Shown here one piece after another: positions 1 through 10,084 of a stretch of 64,000 nt of DNA. A program made the translations under genes and the position numbers. This stretch comes from Megascapheus bottae (lineage: Eukaryota > Chordata > Mammalia > Rodentia > Geomyidae), in the NCBI GenBank assembly GCA_024803745.1, contig JANJXV010000004.1:50911858-50975857 (forward strand), read 5' to 3'. Position 1 is the first letter of the stretch; every line of letters begins with the position of its first letter. Below the pieces are notes generated by a model. That model made no database searches. It was not told the DNA's origin and saw nothing but the letters and a program-made list of their open reading frames with translations.

Positions 1-160
1 ACTGAACTTTCCAACTTGGGGAGATGAAAGGGGAAATAATAAGAGAAAATAAGGGAGGGGTAACTGTTCAAAATAAATGTACTCATTACCTTATTATGTA
101 ACTGTAACTCCTATGTACATCACCTGTACATCACAAGAAAATTGATTTTAAAAAAGGATA
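1..160 (+). mobile_element. L1 3' UTR end, sense, cut by window edge
   Basis: A G/A-rich stretch (aagggaggggtaactg) is followed by a block with ATGTAACTGTAAC-type spacing, a 'tacatcacc' motif and an A-rich end. The same order recurs at 11830-11995, 38150-38445, 38785-39055 and 52690-52868. It also matches, in reverse, the 3' UTR of the minus-strand L1 at 686-1090. I read it as the 3' end of an older L1 subfamily whose 5' part lies outside the window. Confidence 0.5.
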
Positions 161-685
161 TATTGTATTTACAACCTCACTTCTGGAATTGAAATACTTC
201 TTTATAATTATTTAATAAAAATAAGTATTATTTAAAAGAGTATTCTACTGAGCATGAGTGTCAAGAATCTTTGCACTTTCCCTGAACTGACAGAGGCTAA
301 GGCTGGGCATAGATTACCTCTGTCTCTAGCATACCCGAGGCCAAGACTTCCTGACACATAATCAAAATTGTCTCACTTGTGCCATTAAATATATTTTTCT
401 TCCAAGCCCAACACATGCTTTTTATATAAGACAATATATATTGTCTTTCTTATGTCTTGTTGCTCTTTTCTAATGAAGATAGGTAAATTATCATGTAGGA
501 TTTCAAGAGATATTTCAATAAATGTTTTTTTTAACTTTTTCATTCACAAACTTCACAGGATAAACTTGGCTCCTGGAGTCTCAAGATTTCTTGATAATAT
601 TCATTTAATGCCTAAATATTGTTGATAACTTTTTTAAGAGAGAGAAAAGTAACAGTATGTTCCACAAATTTAAACAACTTAAGCT
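161..685. other. Unique AT-rich sequence
   Basis: No open frame, RNA gene or repeat that I can recognise. The right edge is where the A-rich tail of the minus-strand L1 begins, so part of this may be its pre-insertion target. Confidence 0.5.
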
Positions 686-1097
686 ATTTTTTTAATTTTT
701 TGAATATTTTTACTGTAATTAATAAAAGGGTTACATGATATTTGTCAGATAGAAGGTGCATTAATTCACATACATTGATACCCTTTCACATGCCTTAGTC
801 CCCATTACCCTCCCCCCCAAACCCCCTCATGGTTTTCCCCTCTTCCCTATCAAATTTCAAATAACCAAATACAAATATATCCAATATATCAGATAACAAA
901 GTGAGATGCTATAACAATTTGAGATAACCAAGGGACAGCAAAAGAGAGATAACATAGTACCTTAAGGACAACAATCATTCATTATATGGCTTTGGTTTCA
1001 ATATCCTACAGGTCCTTTCAATTAGCTACATACTATATGGCCTTATGTATCAAGGTTTTGCTCTATTGCAAATCTCTGATAGTAAAGCCCAGGGTTT

Positions 1098-3325
1098 CTA
1101 CTGATTATGACAAATGAGGGAAACCATTGAGCATATGTTCCTTTGTGTCTGGCTTACTTCACTTAATATGATTTTTTCTAAGTCTTTCCATTTCCTAACA
1201 AATGGGGCGATGTTGTTTTTTCTGACAGAAACACAGAATTCCATTGTGTAAAAATACCACATCTTGTTGATCCATTCATCAACTGAGGGACATCTAGGTT
1301 GGTTCCATATTTTTGCTATGGTGAACAATGCTGCAATGAACATTGTTGTGCTAGTGGATTTATTATGCCCTAGTTTCTGGATGGTTGGGTAAATGCCAAG
1401 TAGTGGAATTGCTGGGTCATAGGGGAGCTCTATGTTTAGTCTTTTGAGGAACTGCCATACTGCTTTCCATAGTGGTTGAAAGAGTTTGCACTCCCACCAA
1501 CAGTGTAGTAGTGATCCCTATTGGCCACATCCCCTCCAGCATCTGTCATTATTAATTTTCCTGATCCTGGGCATTCTAACTGGAGTGAGGTGGAATCTTA
1601 GAATTGTTTTGATTTGCATTTCTTTTATGACTAAAGATGTTGAGCATTTCTTCATGTGTCTATAGGCCATTTTTGTTTCTTCTTCAGAGAAGATTCTCTT
1701 TAAGTCTTTGGCCCATTTTTTAATGGGATGGTTGTTACTTTGGAGATTAGTTTTGGAGTGATTCAATTTCTTTGAGCTGTTGATATATTTTAGATATGAG
1801 GCCTTTGTCTGTTGTTTGGTTAGTGAAGATCTTCTCCCACTCTGTAGGCTTCCTAATTAATTGACTAGCTATGTCCTTTGCCATACAAAAGCTCTGCAGT
1901 TTAATGCAGTCCCACTTATCCAGCCTTTCTCTGATTTGTTGTGATTCTTGGTCCTTATTAAGGAAGTTTCGACCTGTGCCAAGGAGGCCTAGTGTATCTC
2001 CTATTCCTTCCTGTAAAGTTTTCAGTGTGTCAGCTTTTACCTCCAGGTCTTTGGTCCATTTGGAGTTAAGTCTAGTGCAGGGTGACAAAGAAGGATCCAA
2101 CTTTAGTTTTCTGCAGGTGCTTAACCAGTTCTTCCAGCACAACTTGTTGAAGAGGCTATCTTGCTTCCATTCTATTTTTTTGGCTCCCTTGTCAAAGATT
2201 AGGTGGCCATAGGTCTGTGGTTTAGGATCTGGGCCCTCAGTTCTTTTCCATTGGTCTTCAGGCCTGTTCTTGTGCAGTACTAAGCTGTTGTGATAATTAT
2301 TGCTCTGTAATAGTCTAAAGTTTGGTATTGAAATTCCTCCTGTGCTGTTCTTTCTGCTAAGAATTGTTTTTGCTATACGGGGTCTTTTATTATTCCATAT
2401 GAAATTTTGGATTGCCTCTTCTATTTCTTTAAAAAATGACATTGGGATATTGATGGGTATCGCATTGAATTTGTAGATAGCCCTTGGCAAGATTGTCATT
2501 TTCACACTGTTGATTCTTCCAATCCAGGAGCATGGGAGGTTTTTCCATTTCCTTAGTTCTGCTTTAATTTCCTTTTTCAAGTTTTTAAAGTTTTCATCAA
2601 AAAGGTCCTTTACATTCTTAGTTAAGCTAATTCCTAGGTACTTTATTTTCTTTGAGGCTATTGTGAAAGGAGTTGCTTTCCTGATTGTTGCCTCGTTCCC
2701 CTCACTATTGGTGTAGAGGAAGGCAGTTGATTTTTGAGGGTTAATTTTATAGCCTGCTACCCTTCCAAAGTTTTGAATAAGCTCAAGGAGCTTGGGAGTA
2801 GAGTCTATAGGATTCTGTAAATACAGAATCATGTCATCTGCAAAGAGGGATAGTTTTACTTCCTCTTTCCCTATTTGGATCCCCTTTATACTTGCTTCTT
2901 GCCTTATTGCACTGGCTCGGAACTCTAATACTATGTTAAAGAGGGATGGAGAGAATGGGCATCCTTGTCTCTTTCCTGATTTTAGAGGGAATGGGTTTAG
3001 CCTTTCGACATTCAGTATAATACTAGCTGTGGGTTTGTCATACACAGCCTTTATTATATTGAGGAATGTTCAATGGATTCCTAGTTTTTCCAGAGCTTTT
3101 AACATAAAGGGGTGTTGGATCTTGTCAAATGCCTTTTCCACATCAATTGAGACAATCATGTGATTTTTGTCCTTGCTCCTGTTGATGTGTTGAATTATAT
3201 TAATTGATTTGCGTATGTTGAACCTGCTTTGCCTCACTGTGATGAATCCTGTTTGATCATAGTGTATAATTTTTTTGATAAGTTGTTGTAGTCAGTTGGC
3301 CAGTATTTTGTTGAGAAGTTTTGCA
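1098..3325 (-). pseudogene. L1 ORF2 remnant (reverse transcriptase to C-terminal domain)
   Basis: ORF2p nicks DNA and reverse-transcribes L1 RNA at the target site. Only the RT and C-terminal parts remain here. The longest open piece is 432 aa (3045-1747). It carries the conserved QGCP...SPSLFNI segment near residues 27-38, the catalytic FADD at residues 68-71 (2844-2833), SGYKIN-like and SWIGRIN segments, and WGKDSL/WCWENW-like blocks. The 82-aa piece 1766-1518 continues with IKKWAKDL and CWRGCG, the start of the Cys/His knuckle. A TAG at 1518-1520 interrupts that knuckle, and LLHCWWEC follows it in frame. The last 81 aa (1343-1098) is MFIAALFTIAKIWNQP onward. Disablements are TGA at 3070-3072, a frameshift near 1750 and that TAG. 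The endonuclease domain is absent because of the internal deletion. Confidence 0.9.
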
Positions 3326-3548
3326 TCACCTTGTTTATGGTTTCCTCTTGTTTAGCTATAGCTTCCTCCCTTATCTTTTTCTTTATATTTTCACATTTTT
3401 CATTAATGATGTTTATCAATTGCATTTGTATAGCACTTGGAAGACTCTCTTCTAGGTTTGCCAGTGACTGTTCCATTGTCTGTTTATATTGGGTGGGGGA
3501 TGTTATTCCTTGATTTGTCATTTTTCTTGGGTTTCTTATTCTGCCCAT
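3325..3548 (-). pseudogene. L1 ORF1 N-terminal fragment
   Basis: ORF1p is the L1 RNA-binding chaperone. The frame opens with MGRIRNPRKM and runs about 75 residues into a Lys/Glu-rich coiled-coil-like segment (NEKCENIKKKIREEAIAKQE). It then loses homology at the deletion joint near 3325. Past the joint the frame reads ORF2 DNA out of frame and stops at 3234. The RRM and C-terminal domain are missing. The assignment rests on position (after a 5' UTR) and composition; the deletion partner is unambiguous ORF2. Confidence 0.75.
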
Positions 3549-4689
3549 TTGAAAATGGGAGCAAGATTAATCCTAAATACGATTATAATTTTTCAGATAT
3601 AACCAACCTAGACCTCTTTAGCTGGCAGACACTAGATGTTCACAATTTTTGATTGGTATTATCTCTTTCTTTTTGTACACTTACAGACCAGTCTAATACA
3701 ACCACTGATAATCGATTTATGTCCAAAACAATAAGCCTCTCAATCAAATCTCTATTGTATTTAAGTCCCTCTGGACCCAGAGTATAATTGAACACTTAGA
3801 TATACAGTATTGCTCAACAGCCATCAAGTGTAGATCCATGCATTATAAGGGTTAAAAGATGAACAGAGGACCAGAGATAGAAAAATAGTATGAGAGAGAA
3901 CAGGGGAGGTACAAGAGGAATAACGTGGGAGTGTAAGATTATTATAGTAATGAAGAAAAGGTATAGCATAAGGATAAATGACATAAGTTGATAAGCAGGT
4001 AACGTATTTGAGTACAAAGTTTGGAAAGTATTAGATAAAACTTATGAAAGTAAGAAGGCTAATAATAAGAATATATTGAGAAAAGAGAGGTAGATATAGG
4101 AGATTTCAATGATGAAAAATTTTAAAAAGAAAGAAAGAAAAAAAAGCAAAGTAAGACAAAAATAACAAGCACAAAAAAACAAACAAAAAAAGCCAGATAG
4201 AATGAAAAACAGAAACAAAAAAGGAAAAACAACACCACCAACAACAACAACAAAAAAAACACAAAATCACAAAAAAAAAAGAAAAAGAAAAAGCTAGGGG
4301 GAGATTCCTCACTATTGTGAGCTCTTACTTAAGAAATACTAGGGTTGAGACCAGGAGATTAAAAAGCAGGTGACTGTGTCAATATAGATATTGTTTGTAT
4401 TCAGACTGTACCCAGAGCTGTCCAGGAAAAACCACAATGACAGAGGGATGCGGGAGAGAAAAGAGAAAAAAAATTGTAGGTAGGATGGTAAAGAGAAAAT
4501 AAGAACACCTATAAATGCAAATTAAAAATGGGTGGAAGAAAAAAAAGAAAAAAAACACAAACTAAAGAAAAAGAACAAAAAAATTAACTTGTGTCTCCAC
4601 TAAATTCGGGATCTGAACAGTTCAAAAAGTCTTTTTCTCTTGTGATTTGGCTATGAGGTTTTTCGGATCCAATTGTTTGTTTGAGGAAA
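3549..4689 (-). other. L1 5' UTR, ORF1-proximal AT-rich part
   Basis: Between the CpG-rich promoter block and ORF1, the minus strand is T/C-rich with long T and CTTT runs (about 4110-4300 and 4530-4590) and no long open frame. I assign it to the L1 5' leader because it is bounded by the promoter block and the ORF1 start with no visible boundary inside. A nested insertion in this interval cannot be excluded. Confidence 0.55.
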
Positions 4690-5348
4690 ACGAAGCTGAA
4701 AGATCCTCGGGCGGCTTTGTTTACCAGGTCTGAGGAGGGCACAGGGGACAGACTTCTGCAGCTCTGGGGCCGGATTTCTGGCTAAGGGATCTCTGGGAAA
4801 TCCTTTGCCAGTAAGAAAGATTGCGCTGTCAGCAGCATCTCTCAGGCTCCAATTAGTTTGGCCAGGTCCTTGCCAGTAGTCAAGATGGCGCTGCTCTCAG
4901 CTTGTGGGGGAGGGGCTCCCTCCCAATGCTAATCCATGAGCAGAAGTGGAAACTTCTCCTCGGAGGTACTCACAAATTTCTGGATTCTCTGGTTCCGTGA
5001 AGCTGGCAGGTCCGTGCACACCCAGGTGTCTTCTCTGGGCTCCCACAGGCGCTCTGTGGCTCTGTCTGCAGCCAGCAGGTTAAGGCACCAAGGAGCACTG
5101 CTGCTCAGATTCAGAAGAGCCGCTTTTTCTCTGAGGCCACTCCGAGCGGTTGGAACCGGTCCTCGCTGTCTTCTTTGTGCCGGATGGATTTCTGCCTTTT
5201 TCCTCAGTGACTGATGTCTCTGTATCTCTAAAGCTTACTTAGGATTGATTTGAGGTATGTACTGTCCCCTAGTCTGCCAAAACTGGTATCTTGGCAAGAG
5301 CTCAGAAAGACTCAAATTGAACCACTGCCATCTTCCTCCATCTCTGTA
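4690..5348 (-). promoter_or_regulatory. L1 5' UTR / internal promoter region
   Basis: This 0.65-kb block is richer in G+C and CpG than anything else nearby and forms the 5' end of the minus-strand L1. About ten bases inside that end, the minus strand reads GGAGGAAGATGGCAGTGG (5339-5322). This carries the AAGATGGC core typical of YY1 sites, in the position that human L1 uses for start-site choice. A second CAAGATGGCG lies at 4881-4890 on the plus strand, in a degenerate repeat of the segment at about 4803-4832. Promoter function is inferred from family architecture, not shown. Confidence 0.6.
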
Positions 5349-5837
5349 TTTTTTTTCATATATTTTTATTGTAATTAATAGAAGGGTTACATGATATTTT
5401 CCAGATAGAAGGTGCATTAATTCACATACATTGATACCCTTTCACATGCCTTGGGCCCCATTTCCCTCCCCCCAACCCCCCCTTCATCTTGTTTTCCCCC
5501 CTTCCCTATCCAATTTCAAATAACCAAATACAAATATATCCAATATATCAGATAACAAAGTCAGATACTGTAACAATATGAGATAACCAAGGGACAGCAA
5601 AAGAGATGAGAGATAACATAGTACCTTAAGGACAACAATCATTCATTATATGGCTTTTGTTTCAATATCCTAGAGGTCCTTTCAATTAGCTACATACTAT
5701 ATGGTCTTATGTATCAAGGTTTTGCTCTATTGCAAATCTCTGCTAGTAGAGCCCAGGGTTTCTACTGATTATGACAAATGAGGGAAACCATTGAGCCTGA
5801 ATTCCTTTGAGTCTGGCTTACTTCACTTAATATGATT

Positions 5838-5978
5838 TTCCGTTCCAGGGAAAAGCTGCAACATTATGTAGCAACAAAACCAACATTACAGAAAATCCTC
5901 AAAGATGTTGTACACACAGAAAACCAACACAAATGTAATACAGGGAAAGACATGACACCTAAAACTCACAACATCTAA
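5838..5978 (+). pseudogene. L1 ORF1 C-terminal end (in inverted segment)
   Basis: The plus-strand frame reads KLQHYVATKPTLQKIL and continues to a TAA at 5976-5978. This resembles the ORF1p C-terminal tail of rodent L1s (YLSTNPALQRII-like). The stop lies 48 bases before the ORF2 ATG, a usual spacing for the dicistronic L1 RNA. Only about 45 residues remain. Confidence 0.7.
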
Positions 5979-6026
5979 GTACCACAAAAACTATCAAGAC
6001 ACAGGCCCTAATGAAAACCTGTAAAA

Positions 6027-6366
6027 ATGGCAGGAACTAATAAACATTTCTCAATCCTGACTCTCAATATCAATGGACTTAACTCTCGAATTAAACAACA
6101 TAGATTATCTAGTTGGATCAAAAAGCAAGATCCATCATTCTGCTGTCTTCAAGAGACATATCTTACCCAAAAAACCAAACATTTTTTGAAAGTGAGAGGT
6201 TGGAATAAACTCTATCAAGCTAACGGCTATCAAGCTAAACAGGCTGGAGTTGCCATCCTCATATCAGATATAATAGACTTCTAACTAAAATTAGTGAGAA
6301 AAGACAAAGAAGGTTACTACATACTACTAAAGGGATCTTTCCTCCAGGAGGACATAACCATCCTAG
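6027..6366 (+). pseudogene. L1 ORF2 endonuclease start (truncated)
   Basis: An ATG in good context (aaaATGG) opens MAGTNKHFSILTLNINGLNS. Asn14 and Glu43 (in LQETYLT) fall exactly at the catalytic numbering of the APE-type L1 endonuclease. GWNKLYQANG and AGVAILISD follow. A TAA at 6282-6284 interrupts the frame. Homology continues through a LQEDITIL-like segment until about 6366, where a SINE joins. Only about 112 of roughly 1,270 residues are present, so it is non-functional. Confidence 0.85.
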
Positions 6367-6562
6367 GTGCTGTCCCTGAGCTCTTCAGCTCAAGGCTATC
6401 ACTCTATCACTTGAGCAACAGCACTACTTCCGATTTTCTGGTGGTTAACTGGAGATAGGAGTCTCACAGACTTTGGGGCCTGGGCTGTCTTTGAACCTAG
6501 TTCCTCAGATCTCAGCCTCCTAAATAGCTAGGATTACAGGTGTGAGCCACTGGTGCCCAGAT
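6367..6562 (-). mobile_element. B1/ID composite SINE, antisense, 3' end missing
   Basis: Reading plus to minus, it runs from the ID-like module (cttcagctcaaggctatc, cacttgagc) to a B1-like part (cctcctaaatagctaggatt, gtgagccactggtgccca). The A-tail and the last 40 or so bases of the SINE are absent at the left side, where it meets L1 ORF2 DNA. The element was therefore cut during or after the L1 event. Confidence 0.75.
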
Positions 6563-8017
6563 CCAACCATTAATCTTGATCTTCACTTCCCCTATCACTA
6601 AAGGTACTGAACATTTCTGAACTTTGTACTTCTTCTTATGAGAACTGTCTACTCGATTGTCTAATATTTATTGGATCATTTGTAGTTTTAGTACTTTCAT
6701 TTTTTCAGTTCTTTATACATTCTTTCCCAAGCCAATTCCCACTCCAGGCATTTAGCATCAAGCCTTAACTTTATTAGATCAGTGAAAAGTAAATGCTGAC
6801 ATCCACTGGACTGTGCCTTTCACATAATGAACAAGGAGGTCAAAAATGGAGAAGGATTTGACTTATTTCTTACAATGAGTCATGCCTTTCCCCTTTCCTG
6901 GCTTCCTGATTGGTTATGTTACCTTTGTGACACAGAACACTCAAAATTTTGTTTATTGCCATTTTGTGATGTCAAAGGACCTGCAGCAGAACCTATGCCT
7001 TTCTACTTCGCATTTTGGCCTCTGAAATCTCTTTTATAAAGCATATCCTTAGGCACTTTGTAACAGCAAGAAGATAGATTTATACATAGCTACTTTGTAG
7101 ACAGAGCTTTTTCTTTGAATTACAAACTTCCACTTTTGCTAAGTTATTTTCTGAAGGAGAATGATTAAAATAATAACATAAAATAGTTAAATACAATTCC
7201 ACCTTCAAGAAGACCATTAAACTACATACTACTTCTTCAGTTAGCTTCCATTGGAAGTTCTATAAATCCCAAATGTTGAATGTCTAATTGTTGAATATTT
7301 GCTGTGCTTTAGTTCATAATGTGTATCCCCAAAAGAGCATGGTCTTGTGGCTTGTGGGTGGAGTTATCAGTAAAGAACTGGAAAAATCTCACTAGATAAA
7401 AATTCCTGCACTTAGATGTGGGACAGGTACTCTCAAATAATGTTTCCACTTTCAAAAATGCATTTGTTTGCAGTAACAAATATGCAGAAAAATCAAGAAT
7501 TAACTTGTGCTAGGTAAGGGGAAAAATCAATTTATTATTGCTTCTGGTAATTCTCTGAAAATTCCACCAAATTGGAAAGTATTAAATAGACAAAGAGAGA
7601 CAGAGACTGAGAAATCTGGTAGAATGTGCTCTCTCAGTAAAAGGATAACTTTCTGGTCTGACTGAGTTTTCCTGTAGGTTTCCATAATTCCACAAGTGAT
7701 GCTCAAATTTATCCTTGGGTATGCTAGAAACTAGATGTATACTGAGAAACAATGAATAGACACATGAAATTCTAGCAACCCTACCAAATGACAGTAAGCA
7801 AGCAGAAAGTTTGTTTAATGATTTCTCCTTAAATATATATCCTGTGCTTCATTGTCCAGGCTGCAGCCATACTCATTGTGACTTCTTACCCTAACGTTTG
7901 GGTGTCCAGTAACATTCCATTCAAAAGCCTGGCTCACATTGACATTATTGACACCCCACTCTTCAAATTATAGTGTACATGCCAATATAGAAAACCACTG
8001 TCAGGCCTACACATGTG
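6563..8017. other. Unique sequence
   Basis: No repeat or gene family recognised. A 70-codon ATG frame at 6827-7039 (MNKEVKNGEGFD onward) has no motif I know and no splice or promoter context, so I regard it as chance. Confidence 0.5.
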
Positions 8018-8048
<31 letters not shown>

Positions 8049-8070
8049 ACACACACACTTACATACACAT
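8018..8070. repeat. (CA)n microsatellite
   Basis: About 20 CA units from 8018, with a few TA interruptions towards the right end. No SINE tail is attached to it. Confidence 0.95.
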
Positions 8071-8655
8071 GCGGACATGCCACACACAACTGACTTAGTG
8101 TCTCTGATCGGTGATCTGTGAGCTCTCTGACCTTCTACCATTATGAATTGTATTCCTAGCACTGGATTGTAATTCCTTCTTCAGTGATCTGATCTCACAA
8201 TAAATTGAATGCTGTGTGTGTTCAGGAACTCACCTCCTATATTTCCATTTGTATTTCCAGTAGCTACCTATCACCATCGCAATACACGTGTATTAAATGT
8301 AGTAGAAAGTACTTAAAATTTTTAAATAATGGCCATATGTAAGTTGGATCATCTTTGGATTCCTCTTAGAAGTGAGACAGCCTTTCTTTGTTTCAAACCA
8401 TTAAAAGAAAAGTATAGTTTATTTTTATAACTTTTGTTATTCTGAATTTCAGATTTTTTTCTGAAATGAAGAAATATTCTGACATGTCTTTCAATCCTAG
8501 TTTGATGATAGAGAGACATAGGATATATCTAAAACTGAGACTGTTAGAGGATGTTACCTTCAACTGCATCTATTTCTTTCTCTTTGATTCACTGACTTAC
8601 TGATAATAATTTTCCTCCCTTTATGTCTATTGTTCATATATTTATACCTTAATGT
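8071..8655. other. Unique sequence
   Basis: AT-rich, without recognisable repeats or reading frames of interest. Confidence 0.5.
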
Positions 8656-8659
8656 CAAT

Positions 8660-8900
8660 TCTGTATGGCTCATTTATTTATTTATTTTTGACAGTACTGG
8701 AGATGAAACTCAGGCCCCACACTTGCTAGGCAAACAATTCATTCCTTGAGCCATGCCAACAGTTCTTGTGCTTTCAGTTTATTTTTTAGACAGTAACTTG
8801 CATTTTTGCCTAGGTCACCTTCAGACTGTGGTCACCTCACTTGTGCCTTCTGGATGTTTAGGATTAAAGAAATACATTATTATGACTTGTTTTGTTTCTC
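8660..8900 (-). mobile_element. Old ID/B1-type SINE remnant, antisense
   Basis: After a TTTA-rich tail there is an antisense ID-like block (cacttgctaggcaaacaatt, cattccttgagccatgcc), then a T-rich linker and a B1-like block with degraded 'ggattaaag'. It is far more diverged than the dimeric ID copies, like the B4-type fusion SINEs of rodents. Confidence 0.5.
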
Positions 8901-8904
8901 TTTG

Positions 8905-9130
8905 GCCAGCCCCAGAACTTGAACTTGGAGCCTGGGCAATGTCTGTGAGCTTCTTTTGCATAACGCCAGCCCTTTACCACTTGAGCCACAGCTCCACTTC
9001 TAGCTTTTGGGGTAATTTTTTGGCAATAAGCGTCTCACAAACTTTCTTATCTGGGCTAGCTTTGAACCTCCATCTTCAGTTCTGTCTCCTGAGTAGCAAT
9101 GGTTACAGGCATGAGTCACTGGCACCCCCC
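8905..9130 (-). mobile_element. B1/ID composite SINE, antisense
   Basis: Antisense ID part (ccctttaccacttgagccac) is followed by the linker (ggtaattttttggcaataag) and B1 part (ctcctgagtagcaatggtt, acaggcatgagtcactggca). It lies just left of the L1 insertion at 9166. Confidence 0.75.
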
Positions 9131-9165
9131 CACATTTATTTTGAAATAGGGTCTCAGTAACTATT

Positions 9166-9891
9166 ATGGAGGATTTTTTTTAATTTTTTTATTGTGATTA
9201 ATAGAAGGGTTACATTATAGTCACCAGATAGAAGGTGCATAACTTCACAAACATTGATACCCTTTCTCATGACGTGGTCCCCATTTCCCTACCACCCTCC
9301 CCCGCTTATCTTGATTTCCCCCTTCCCTATTCAATTTCAAATAACCAATTAAGCACATATAAAATATATGAGATAACAAGGTGAAATATTATAATATGAG
9401 ATAACCAAGGGATGGCAAAAGAGTTGAGAGATAACATAGTACATTAAGAACAACAGTCACTTATTATATAGCTTTTGTTTCCTTATCCTGGAGGTCCTTA
9501 CATTTCGTGTCATACTATTTGGCTTAATGTCTCTAGATTTTGTTCTATTGTAAATCTCTGCTAGGAGAGCCCAAGGTTTCTACTGATTATGACAAATGAG
9601 GGACACAATTGGGCCTATGTTCCTTTGAGTCTGGCTTACTTCACTTAATACGATTTTTTTCTAAGTCTTTCCATTTCCTTACAAATTGGGTGATGTTATT
9701 CTTTCTGACAGCCGCATAGAATTTCATTGTGTATAAATACCACATCTTGTTGATCCACTCATCAGCTGAGGGACATCTGAGTTGGTTCCATATCTTTACT
9801 ATCATAAATAGTGCTGCAATGAACATCATTGTGCTAGTGGATTTAGTATGCCCTTATTTCACTACTTGATATCTACCCAACCATGGAGGAT
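9166..9891 (-). mobile_element. 5'-truncated LINE-1 with tiny inverted tip and 9-bp TSD
   Basis: The target-site duplication ATGGAGGAT stands at 9166-9174 and 9883-9891. Inside, 9175-9860 is antisense L1 from the A-tail through the 3' UTR into the last codons of ORF2 (MMFIAALFMIVKIWNQL... at 9829-9641). The final 22-24 bases (9861-9884, overlapping the TSD by two) are L1 in the opposite orientation. They match the stretch at about 1382-1405 of the first L1, which is almost adjacent to where the antisense part stops. This is a complete insertion unit with a minimal 5' inversion. Confidence 0.9.
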
Positions 9892-10084
9892 GGTTTTGAA
9901 TCACCTTTGAGTAGCTATCTTGAGAGTATCAGCTAATCTCAGATAGCAGCTATTTTCAAAGTTGTTTTAATCAGTTTGACCACTTATAAGAGACAGCCAA
10001 ATAAGACCAAGGTGATGCTACAGCTTCAAAACTAAGCTCTTTAATTGCTAGAAGGAAAACAGTTAATGAAACTCTATCTCTACC

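Larger units (their letters stand above)
686..5348 (-). mobile_element. LINE-1, internally deleted, with 5' UTR retained
   Basis: On the minus strand this reads 5' UTR (5348 to about 3549), ORF1 start (3548 to about 3325), ORF2 from the fingers/palm region to its end (about 3325-1098), then 3' UTR and A-rich tail (about 1097-686). At about 4.66 kb it is some 2.3-2.5 kb shorter than a typical 6.5-7 kb rodent L1. The shortfall matches the missing ORF1 C-terminal half plus the ORF2 endonuclease and N-terminal region. Few stops have accumulated (TGA at 3070-3072, TAG at 1518-1520, one frameshift near 1750), so it is not very old. Its 5' end touches the A-tail of another L1 at 5349. Confidence 0.9.
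5349..6366 (-). mobile_element. LINE-1 with 5' inversion (twin-primed type)
   Basis: Positions 5349-5837 are the antisense of an L1 3' UTR plus the last part of ORF2, closely similar to 686-1175. At about 5838 the orientation flips. Positions 5838-6366 are sense L1 covering the ORF1 end, the intergenic spacer and the start of ORF2. An inverted 5' segment abutting a normal 3' segment is the signature of twin priming. Roughly 3 kb of ORF2 between the two parts is missing. The A-tail (T8 at 5349-5356 on the plus strand) touches the 5' end of the neighbouring L1. No target-site duplication is visible because both flanks are other repeats. Confidence 0.8.

Noticed and set aside
1871..3163. Plus-strand frames of 113, 68 and 123 codons over the L1
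   Set aside because: They are antisense shadows of L1 ORF2, whose minus-strand translation has clear RT motifs.
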